In this document: positions 5,729-12,300 of the stretch, piece by piece
Layout of the letters: each line of letters opens with the position of its first letter
Position numbering within the stretch: the first letter of the stretch is position 1
NCBI GenBank assembly: GCA_016788945.1
Contig: JAEUSA010000280.1
Span: forward strand, 1 to 14,542
Source of the DNA: Leptospiraceae bacterium
Lineage (GTDB): Bacteria > Spirochaetota > Leptospiria > Turneriellales > Turneriellaceae
DNA length: 14,542 bases
Direction of reading: 5' to 3'
Program-made: the position numbers and the translations under genes
Notes under the pieces: model-generated
The model's database searches: none
What the model was told of the DNA's origin: nothing
Seen by the model: the letters and a program-made list of their open reading frames with translations, nothing else

Positions 5729-8469
5729 TCGACTACGGTTTCAATTGCCGCGAGTAGCCAGTCTTTGTTCCGCCTTGCAATCGTCGACCGACAATATGAA
5801 CAGGTTTCACTATCGGTTTCGGGCAACGGTGCACCGCAAGAAGGGCAGCTGTGTTCGGCAAAGCCCGTGTCGTCCACATCAGGCCCTGAAACCATACGAA
5901 ACACCGATTCTTTGTTGTCGCGCGCATTCGGCTCGCGGTGCTCGGTATATTTTGGCTCGGCGACGAGCGTCAGCACCGACTGGCGGTGCCGCGGTTCGCT
6001 GTCATTGACCCCTGCCGCCGACCATTTAATTCTCACCCGGGCCTCGATTGGTGCTGCCGAATCATTGTACGACTCGAGCTCGGCCGCGCCCACTGCAATG
6101 TCGTGCAGGTTTTCGCGGGAGGGCTTTTTACTGAGATAACTTTCGCTCGCGTCGCGCTGGATAAATGCCACATTTCCGCTCAGCCTTGCCATAAGATCGC
6201 GCCAGAAAATAAATGAAGCGCGGTCTTCAATGCGGTCAGGGCTGACGGTATCGCCGGTTTTGATGCGGCGCGCATGACGCCGGTATTCAGAGGCCTGCGT
6301 GATTTCAGCGAGCACCCAATCATGGCTGCCCGAGCCGGCGATTGAGCCACAGCTCTTGCATTTGGTGATCTCGCCCTCCGCGCTGAAAGGTGTGCCGCAG
6401 TGTGCGCAAGCATCGACCGATTCTTTATGTGCCGTGACCGCTTTGCGCCTGCGCATAAACGTATAGTACTCGGTAAATTGCTGAAACGGAGCTGCCTGCG
6501 CTTTGCTGAGGGCGGCGGTTGGAGCAAATTCGCTACTGACCATTACGTCGCGCGCGCCGGCATCGAGGCGAACAATCAAAGCTTCAAATTCACCCGAGCG
6601 ATGCCGTTCGGTCACCGTGAACCGGTCGATGCGAAAATCGGCCATAGCATTCTGTCGCTTTTCGAGCTCACGCATGATCTTCAATTGCAGGCGGAAACGG
6701 TTATATACGCCCTGCGACAAAAACCGTCGGCAATCGCGCATATCGCCCGCACACCATGCTTGCTGAATGCGTTCGGCAATCGTACACCCGCGCGCCTTGA
6801 AGGCCGCAAGATGGAACTGCGGGTCGTGCTTGAGCAACGGTGCGATGACCTGCTGCTCTTGGTCTACAACCTTTTTCTGTTCGCGCCGGTGGTGTTTTCT
6901 TCTCGCCAGAAGCGTAATAATGACAATGAGGAGGGTCAGCGAACCTAAAGTACCTATCAGGTAGAACCAGAAAATCCAACGCGGATGACGGCCGAATTTG
7001 TGGTAGTGTGCGAAGGCGAAACTCAAGCGCTCGAAGAATCCCGGTTCACTGAATTCGCCTTTACTGACGCGCAGCGTGATCAGCCAGAGCCCAGCGACCT
7101 GTGCTTCGGCCGGGGTGATAATGATTTTTCCCGGCTGATGTTCGGTGCGCGCCTCGATAATCCGCGTTTCACCGCATTGTCCGGGCGTATGATCGATGCA
7201 TTCGACAAGTTCAGCAGATGCTTCAAAACCGGGCGGTAGCGCGATGCTGATTGGGCGATGGTAGGTGATAAACGATCGCCAGCGTTGCGCGCGCGTGAGG
7301 TCAGAACTGTCTGTTTGCAACGCAGAAAGCGAGAGCGTAATCGTGGGCCGTCCTTCCGGGGTACGTGCGACCGCATCCATTAACGAATAACCCGCGCTGA
7401 CGGCACCCTGTTGCCAGCGCAACGATGAATCGGCGTAATGCGCGATCCAGCCGCCGTCAATGTTATGCATGCGCCCTAAAAGGAAACGCTTCGCCTCGTA
7501 TGGTGGATTATACAAGGCGATTGCCGGGTGGCCTGCCGGCGGAGATTGCACTTTCAGGCTGGTTGAGACGATGCCTTGAGGCGAGAGAGTAAAACCATAT
7601 TCTGCCTCGGTCACCGTCTGCGCGCTGCGCCAGATATTGCGCGCCGTGGTGCGGGCTTTTTCCCCGGCGAGCTTGAGCACAATCGAACTCGCGGTGCTCA
7701 GGTCTTCACCGAAGAATTCTATGCTTTCTCCCTCTTTGGCAAGCAGCAGCTGTGGAATTCGCGCGACGCCTTTCTGGCGGCGCCGGTCGCTCCACAATTC
7801 GGCGCGGCTTCCGGATGGCAGGGTGACGAAGCGGATTTTGCAATCGGCCGCAGCCCGGCACCGCGGATAAAATTCAAGCACAGCGCCCGATTCGGTTGGT
7901 AGGGGGGAAGCAGCGATAGTCACATGGCTCTTAATGCGCAGTTCAGTTTCTTTCATTACCTGTGTTTTGAAACGCAATAAGCTTAGAGTTGAACCGAGAT
8001 ACGTGGTATCGGTTCCGGTTTGACCGGCGGTGACTAAATCCCACGGTCCCTCCGGGGCTGCTGGGGAGTATTCATAACCGGCATCTTTACCGGGTCGCGC
8101 TGAGAAGGTGATTGTCTCGGCGATTTGTACCTGCGAGAAATCGGCAAAAGAATATACCCGGTCGACAGTACGTGTTGCGGGTAAACCCATAAACACCGGG
8201 CCGCTGGGTGTGGCTGCAGACGCGGTGCGGTGCGAAGAAGACGAAGAAGATGGTCTGTACGAAGAAGACGAAGACGAGGTCGATGGCCGGTACGACGAGC
8301 TCGATGAACTCGAAGATTTATACGAAGAGGAGCTCGAAGACCGGCTGGAGGATGAACTCGATGAACGTGAAGAACCGCTTGATGAGCGATAGCTGCCACC
8401 ACCACCTGCGCGCGCATAGAGGTCAGTCAGCAGCAGCAGCAGCGTGATCAGGCAGGTAACCGTTCGCAC
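5725..8469 (-). CDS. Ser-rich membrane protein with Tim44-like domain and two zinc ribbons, coupled to mlaE
   Basis: 914 aa, not a named family that I recognise as a whole. Order: signal peptide (1-20, ending YAR-AGGGG); Ser-rich tract (26-80, 40 Ser of 55); large extracytoplasmic beta-rich region (about 95-490), loosely reminiscent of DUF2207-type sandwiches and holding two Cys pairs (C204/C210, C424/C432); one membrane helix (about 497-522) followed by RRKHHRR; Tim44/NTF2-like domain (about 549-645: DPQFHLAAF, AWCAGDMRDCRRFL, VYNRFRLQL). Then come zinc ribbon 1 (C688-x2-C691, C704-x2-C707), a further domain (about 745-860), and zinc ribbon 2 (C875-x2-C878, C890-x2-C893). The start is a GTG: an in-frame TAA lies three codons upstream and no later start precedes the signal core. 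It has no ribosome site. The stop overlaps the mlaE start, so its job is probably tied to lipid transport; that is inference. Confidence 0.8.
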   Translation of the reverse strand: MRTVTCLITLLLLLTDLYARAGGGGSYRSSSGSSRSSSSSSSRSSSSSSYKSSSSSSSSYRPSTSSSSSSYRPSSSSSSHRTASAATPSGPVFMGLPATRTVDRVYSFADFSQVQIAETITFSARPGKDAGYEYSPAAPEGPWDLVTAGQTGTDTTYLGSTLSLLRFKTQVMKETELRIKSHVTIAASPLPTESGAVLEFYPRCRAAADCKIRFVTLPSGSRAELWSDRRRQKGVARIPQLLLAKEGESIEFFGEDLSTASSIVLKLAGEKARTTARNIWRSAQTVTEAEYGFTLSPQGIVSTSLKVQSPPAGHPAIALYNPPYEAKRFLLGRMHNIDGGWIAHYADSSLRWQQGAVSAGYSLMDAVARTPEGRPTITLSLSALQTDSSDLTRAQRWRSFITYHRPISIALPPGFEASAELVECIDHTPGQCGETRIIEARTEHQPGKIIITPAEAQVAGLWLITLRVSKGEFSEPGFFERLSFAFAHYHKFGRHPRWIFWFYLIGTLGSLTLLIVIITLLARRKHHRREQKKVVDQEQQVIAPLLKHDPQFHLAAFKARGCTIAERIQQAWCAGDMRDCRRFLSQGVYNRFRLQLKIMRELEKRQNAMADFRIDRFTVTERHRSGEFEALIVRLDAGARDVMVSSEFAPTAALSKAQAAPFQQFTEYYTFMRRRKAVTAHKESVDACAHCGTPFSAEGEITKCKSCGSIAGSGSHDWVLAEITQASEYRRHARRIKTGDTVSPDRIEDRASFIFWRDLMARLSGNVAFIQRDASESYLSKKPSRENLHDIAVGAAELESYNDSAAPIEARVRIKWSAAGVNDSEPRHRQSVLTLVAEPKYTEHREPNARDNKESVFRMVSGPDVDDTGFAEHSCPSCGAPLPETDSETCSYCRSTIARRNKDWLLAAIETVVE
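8230..8394 (-). repeat. Degenerate Ser-rich repeat tract in the Tim44-like gene
   Basis: Encodes residues 26-80 of the 914-aa protein: runs of 5-8 Ser punctuated by Tyr-Arg or Tyr-Lys at residues 27, 50, 60 and 71 and His-Arg at 80, giving a period near 10 residues in the second half. Serines use both TCN and AGY codons, interleaved, so the tract is not a simple nucleotide expansion. The opposite strand reads as an Asp/Glu-rich open frame, which I treat as a shadow. Confidence 0.8.
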
Positions 8470-8502
8470 GTGCGATTATAGAATTGGGCGGCAGTATGTA
8501 AA
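8470..8502 (-). promoter_or_regulatory. Predicted sigma70 promoter for the Tim44-like/mla operon
   Basis: On the minus strand TTTACA (8502-8497, 5 of 6 to consensus) is followed after 16 bases by TATAAT (8480-8475, perfect). The start site would fall 5-7 bases on, at 8469-8467, which is the GTG start codon of the 914-aa gene. The promoter fills almost exactly the 34-base gap after the cation-exporter stop codon. It implies a leaderless message, consistent with the absence of a ribosome binding site. Confidence 0.6.
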
Positions 8503-8503
8503 G

Positions 8504-9388
8504 TTAATGGTGCTGGTGCCGGTCTTCGGTTGCACAACAGAATTCGATCGTCGTATGCAAAATTCCCCTCGCACCTGCGAGCTGGCGAATTTCGCGCTTG
8601 ATTTTCTGCATGGCGGCAAAGCCGGATTTCTCTGATACCAGTACCTGCATCGTCAACACGTGGTTTTCCCCGTCGAGAGTAAAGACATGTAGATCTTCGA
8701 CGTCACCGACGCCACGAATACCGCGTATCGATAGCTCTAATTCGCTGACGTCGAGGTTTTGTGGTACCTCCATCAGCAGAATTTTGAACACGCTCTTCAG
8801 GTTCTTGACCACATTAAAGAGAATGAACAGCGAAATGGCGAGTGAAATCAGCGGATCGAGAATGGGCAGATGGACGAATAACATGACCACGCTGCTGATG
8901 AAAACGGCAAGCCAGCCTAAAACATCTTCGATCAGGTGTAGGTACACCGCGCGTTCGTTGAGCGAATGCCCCGTTCTGACACGCAGCGCTGCATAACCGT
9001 TGACGATGACCCCAAGTACGGCGAAAAGCAGCATACCACGCGCATCTGCTGCCTGCGGGTGCAGAATGCGCCCGATGGATTCGCGCACGACGATGACAAC
9101 GCCGACGAGCAATACCGAAGAGACGGCCAGCGCCCCCAACAGCGAAAAACGTTTGTAGCCATAGGAATAGAGGTGATCGCGCGGTCGGCGTGAGATATTC
9201 TGCAGATACCACGCGACGCCGAGCGAAAGCGAATCGCCAAAATCATGCAGTGCATCCGAGAGAATCGCGACGCTGTTGGTGTAAAAGCCGCCGAAAAGTT
9301 CGATCAGTGCGAAAGCGAGATTGAGTATCAGCGCGGTGAGTATATTTCGCGAGGCATGGTGGTGGTGGTCGTGGTGATGGCCGCTCAT
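8504..9388 (-). CDS. Cation diffusion facilitator, ZitB/CzcD-type zinc exporter
   Basis: Inner-membrane proton-coupled antiporter that removes Zn2+ (or Co2+, Cd2+) from the cytoplasm; 294 aa. It has an N-terminal His cluster (residues 4-11, HHHDHHHH) and about six membrane helices. The transport site is formed by HxxxD in helix 2 (H48, D52 in LSDALHDFGDS) and HxxxD in helix 5 (H151, D155), the zinc-type arrangement. A cytoplasmic C-terminal domain (about 210-285, DVEDLHVFTLDGENHVL) dimerises in this family. The protein ends HQHH. The open frame begins earlier (9442), but ATG 9388 overlaps the radical SAM stop as ATGA and places the His cluster at the N-terminus, so I choose it. Metal choice is inferred. 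Confidence 0.93.
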   Translation of the reverse strand: MSGHHHDHHHHASRNILTALILNLAFALIELFGGFYTNSVAILSDALHDFGDSLSLGVAWYLQNISRRPRDHLYSYGYKRFSLLGALAVSSVLLVGVVIVVRESIGRILHPQAADARGMLLFAVLGVIVNGYAALRVRTGHSLNERAVYLHLIEDVLGWLAVFISSVVMLFVHLPILDPLISLAISLFILFNVVKNLKSVFKILLMEVPQNLDVSELELSIRGIRGVGDVEDLHVFTLDGENHVLTMQVLVSEKSGFAAMQKIKREIRQLAGARGILHTTIEFCCATEDRHQHH

Positions 9389-10431
9389 TCTCCGCACACC
9401 CGGGCGCACACCTTGAGCCGGTTCGCCGTACCGGCTGGCCATTTTTCACTGATTTGACGCTGAAAAAAATCGCCCACGACGATTTCGTTTGGTTTATTTT
9501 TCAGGCCGTCAATGCTTCCCGATTTTTCCAAATCAGGAAACAGCGCAGCGAATTGCCGCGTTTCATCGCCGTCAGGATTATGCAGCATCGCACCCAGCCA
9601 GCAGCATGGTAGCAGATAACCACGCGCTGACACGTAAAGGCTGCGGTTCTGTTGTGCTTTGCAGCGGATTGTCTTTGATGTCAGGTAGTCTTCATAACTC
9701 AGTTTTTTTTCGGCCGCGGCCAATAGGTTCGTAGCCAAGGGAGCGCGGTATTTTGTGTTTCGCGGAGCTTCTATGGTGGCGATCTGCCTGCCCCCGCGAT
9801 CGCGCACGGCAGCGGGTGAGGCGGCATTCAGGGTTTGCCGGTTGAGAAATCGTGCGGTACGTTTCACCTGGAATGCCTTAAAGCCCAATCGCTCAGAGAG
9901 CTGGCGTGCCTCTTCGACCTCATGCTCGTTATGCGCAAACACAATGTAATCCCACTCGGCATGCCCGCCTGCCGCAATAAACGCTGCCACATTTTCCATG
10001 ATTTTTTCCCAGCTCGTGTTGCGCCGGTAGATTGCATTGCTCTCCGCAAGCCCATCAATCGCAAAGCGTGCATAACCGCGCGAGCCGATCACGCCGGCAA
10101 GCTCGCTCCACCATGCCGCGTTGCGCACGCTGCCATTGCTATGAACACCAAGCTGCAGTTCAGGTGATTCACGGCGAAGATACTGCAATATAGCGAGCGT
10201 ATCAGCCGCGGCCGCCGGATCGCCATAATTTCCGCACAAATAAACCTTGCTGAGTTGGCGCACAAAGTGCCCCGGCAAAAGCCGTTCGACATCGGCAACA
10301 GACAGTTCGGCCATCGTCAGTCGCGAATTGAGCATACCACCCTCGATACGCCGCGGGCATTGCGGGCATGCCGCATTGCAGCGCTCGGTGACTTCGAGGT
10401 GTACCTGGCGTATGTCCTGAAAGTTATACAT
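9385..10431 (-). CDS. Radical SAM protein with SPASM/twitch-like C-terminal cysteines
   Basis: Cytosolic 4Fe-4S enzyme using S-adenosylmethionine to make a radical; 348 aa. The SAM cluster motif CxxxCxxC is C18, C22, C25, in TERCNAACPQCPRR. LCGNYGDP (65-72) occupies the place of the SAM-contacting GGEP-like motif. The C-terminal part has C257, then G271-x4-C276-C277 (GYLLPCC), and C342-x3-C346 at the end. This is fewer cysteines than a complete SPASM set and suggests a single auxiliary cluster (twitch-like). Such domains usually modify peptides or proteins or act as maturases; no precursor peptide is visible nearby. It is the first gene of the minus-strand run and overlaps the exporter start by 4 bases. 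The substrate is unknown. Confidence 0.85.
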   Translation of the reverse strand: MYNFQDIRQVHLEVTERCNAACPQCPRRIEGGMLNSRLTMAELSVADVERLLPGHFVRQLSKVYLCGNYGDPAAAADTLAILQYLRRESPELQLGVHSNGSVRNAAWWSELAGVIGSRGYARFAIDGLAESNAIYRRNTSWEKIMENVAAFIAAGGHAEWDYIVFAHNEHEVEEARQLSERLGFKAFQVKRTARFLNRQTLNAASPAAVRDRGGRQIATIEAPRNTKYRAPLATNLLAAAEKKLSYEDYLTSKTIRCKAQQNRSLYVSARGYLLPCCWLGAMLHNPDGDETRQFAALFPDLEKSGSIDGLKNKPNEIVVGDFFQRQISEKWPAGTANRLKVCARVCGE

Positions 10432-10497
10432 CCCGACTTAGCTGCGATGCGTTTTCTATTCTGCTTTACAATGCAAATTTGCGGTCAAATATGAAGG
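10432..10497. promoter_or_regulatory. 66-base divergent intergenic region with a palindrome
   Basis: It separates the radical SAM gene (-) from the phosphohexomutase (+), so both promoters must lie here or inside the genes. It is AT-rich relative to its flanks. It contains the perfect 10-base palindrome GCAAATTTGC (10473-10482), a possible plus-strand -10 box TACAAT (10467-10472) without a good -35, and TTGACC on the minus strand (10488-10483) without a well-spaced -10. The mutase has AAGG directly against its ATG, too close for a normal ribosome site. These calls are weak. Confidence 0.35.
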
Positions 10498-12228
10498 ATG
10501 TCTCTCACACCCGAGCAATATTACGCAAAGTTTCTGACCAGCCCGCTGACAACAGGCGAAAAGTCAGAACTCGAAAAAAATAAACTGCAGCTGATAGAGG
10601 CGCGCGCTTTCGATGGCGAGCCCGCCTTTGGTACGGGCGGCATGCGCGCCATAACGGGACTCGGAACCAACCGCCTCAACCTGCAAAACATCGGCCGGCT
10701 AAATCTGGCGGTGGCATCTTACTTCAAAAAGAAGGCAGCTTCGCCGCTCTTGGCTATGGGTTACGATTCGCGGCTGACGTCGCCTGAGTTCAGTCGCCTG
10801 AGCTACCACGTGCTGACGCGCGCGGGCATGAGGGTTAAATTCTTCAGGCGGCCAACTCCGACGCCGCTGCTCTCGTTCGCCGTGCGAGAACTCAAAGCCG
10901 ATTGTGGTGTCGTACTGACCGCGTCGCATAACCCGCCGCAGTACAACGGCTACAAGGCCTATGCTGCAGACGGCGGGCAGATCATTTCACCTGTCGATAA
11001 AGAAATACAGCAGCTTTTTCTGGCGACCGAATATTCGGCGTTGCCATCCGATTTGCACAGCATGGCCGCGACACCCATACCCGAAGCCGACCTTATGGAA
11101 GAAGAAATCTATCAGGCCTATATGGCGCGACTGTCGAAAGAAATTTTTTACAGCAAAGGCAGCAAAAAATCTCGCATTCTCTATTCGCCACTGCATGGCA
11201 CCGGGGGCTGGCTGTTTGATCGCGCATTCCATGATCTTGGTTATACGAACTTCCGTGTATTGCCTGAACAAGCAGAGCCCAATGGCAACTTCCCGACGGT
11301 AAAATCTCCGAATCCCGAAGAGCCTGCGGCGTTCGAACGCCTGCTTGCAGCGGCCGCTGGCGAGAAACCCGATCTGCTCATCGCCACCGACCCCGATGCC
11401 GATCGTGTCGGGTGTATGCTGCGTACCTCGACGCCGCAAGGGGTGAACAGCTCAAACGGATATCATTTTCTGACGGGCAATCAGATCGGCTCGCTGCTCA
11501 GCGAAAGCCTCGCGCGCAAAAAAGCCAAAGCGCTCAAAGCACCCTATATCTGCAAAACAATCGTCACAACCGAGCTGCAACGCCTGATCGGCGAGGAATA
11601 CGGTGTGCGCACGGTAGAGACGCTGACCGGTTTCAAATACATCGCCGAGCAGATTGCCAAAGATCCGGATAACTACCTATTCGGCGGTGAAGAAAGTTTC
11701 GGTTATCTGCCGGTGCCGTGGGTGCGTGATAAGGATTCCTTGTCGTCTGCGCTCGCTCTCGCCGAACTCGCCGAAGATACCGACCTCGTTGAGGCGCTCG
11801 ACCAGATTTACATTCGCCACGGGCTGTTTCATGAATTGCTGCACAGCATCGATCTGTCAAAAAATCCAGAACTGTTGCCCGAAACTCTCGGCAAACTTGC
11901 CGACCCGCAAGCATTCGCCGCAAAAGTTGATTTCGGCCGTGCGGTCGTCGACATTCTTGACCTGCGCAAGGGTGCGAAAGAACCCGCGACAGATGCCTGC
12001 CGCGAACTGAAGAAACAGTTGGGTGAGGGGGATGTTATCCAGTTCTGGTTAAAAGATTTTTCGCGACTGACAATCCGCCCATCAGGCACCGAGCCTAAAA
12101 TCAAAGCTTATCTGAGTTTAATGGGCCGGCAGAAACCGACCGCCGCTACGCTCGCCGCCGACAAGGTGGCGCTCAAGGCTGAAGCCGAAGGCATATTGAA
12201 GAAATTTCTTACGGCTTTAGGCGTGTAG
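10498..12228 (+). CDS. Alpha-phosphohexomutase (phosphoglucomutase/phosphomannomutase)
   Basis: Cytosolic enzyme interconverting hexose 1- and 6-phosphates through a phosphoserine, feeding sugar-nucleotide and storage-glucan synthesis or glycogen and galactose use. Its 576 aa match the long PgcA-like branch (about 570-590). Four-domain landmarks are all present: phosphoserine loop TASHNPP with S143, metal loop DPDADR (298-303), sugar-binding GGEESFG (396-402) and phosphate-binding RPSGTEPK (527-534). An in-frame TGA lies just upstream, so ATG 10498 is the earliest ATG start. The next gene begins 72 bases after the stop on the same strand. Glucose against mannose specificity cannot be fixed from these motifs; phosphoglucomutase is my first choice for this length class. 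Confidence 0.93.
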   Translation: MSLTPEQYYAKFLTSPLTTGEKSELEKNKLQLIEARAFDGEPAFGTGGMRAITGLGTNRLNLQNIGRLNLAVASYFKKKAASPLLAMGYDSRLTSPEFSRLSYHVLTRAGMRVKFFRRPTPTPLLSFAVRELKADCGVVLTASHNPPQYNGYKAYAADGGQIISPVDKEIQQLFLATEYSALPSDLHSMAATPIPEADLMEEEIYQAYMARLSKEIFYSKGSKKSRILYSPLHGTGGWLFDRAFHDLGYTNFRVLPEQAEPNGNFPTVKSPNPEEPAAFERLLAAAAGEKPDLLIATDPDADRVGCMLRTSTPQGVNSSNGYHFLTGNQIGSLLSESLARKKAKALKAPYICKTIVTTELQRLIGEEYGVRTVETLTGFKYIAEQIAKDPDNYLFGGEESFGYLPVPWVRDKDSLSSALALAELAEDTDLVEALDQIYIRHGLFHELLHSIDLSKNPELLPETLGKLADPQAFAAKVDFGRAVVDILDLRKGAKEPATDACRELKKQLGEGDVIQFWLKDFSRLTIRPSGTEPKIKAYLSLMGRQKPTAATLAADKVALKAEAEGILKKFLTALGV

Positions 12229-12300
12229 CTGCGGGTTTTCTGGGGAACCGAATACAGGAATTTGCTTGCGCTGGCCTGCGACTGTTATCCTTGGACTACC
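12229..12300. other. Short intergenic region, no clear signal
   Basis: The 72 bases between the phosphohexomutase and the lipoprotein contain no convincing terminator (only a 4-bp GGTT/AACC stem without a T-run) and no promoter with two good boxes. Cotranscription of the two genes is possible. Confidence 0.4.

Noticed and set aside
5009..6139. Open frames of 162-222 aa on the plus strand opposite mlaE and the Tim44-like gene
   Set aside because: Basic, low-complexity translations without family motifs, antisense to well-supported genes; typical high-GC shadows.
8108..8392. Asp/Glu-rich open frame on the plus strand
   Set aside because: It is the exact reverse complement of the Ser-rich tract of the 914-aa protein; its acidity follows from Ser codons read backwards.
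9389..9442. Longer start for the cation exporter at 9442
   Set aside because: The extra 18 residues overlap the radical SAM C-terminus, and ATG 9388 gives an ATGA overlap and an N-terminal His cluster.
10465..10490. TTTACA with TCAAAT as a plus-strand promoter for the phosphohexomutase
   Set aside because: The spacer is only 14 bases, too short for a normal sigma70 promoter.
12229..12265. GGTT/AACC inverted pair after the phosphohexomutase as a terminator
   Set aside because: Only a 4-bp stem with no following T-run.
12262..12300. TTG start for the lipoprotein
   Set aside because: The added residues include acidic and Cys residues before the signal peptide; ATG 12301 gives a normal lipoprotein signal.
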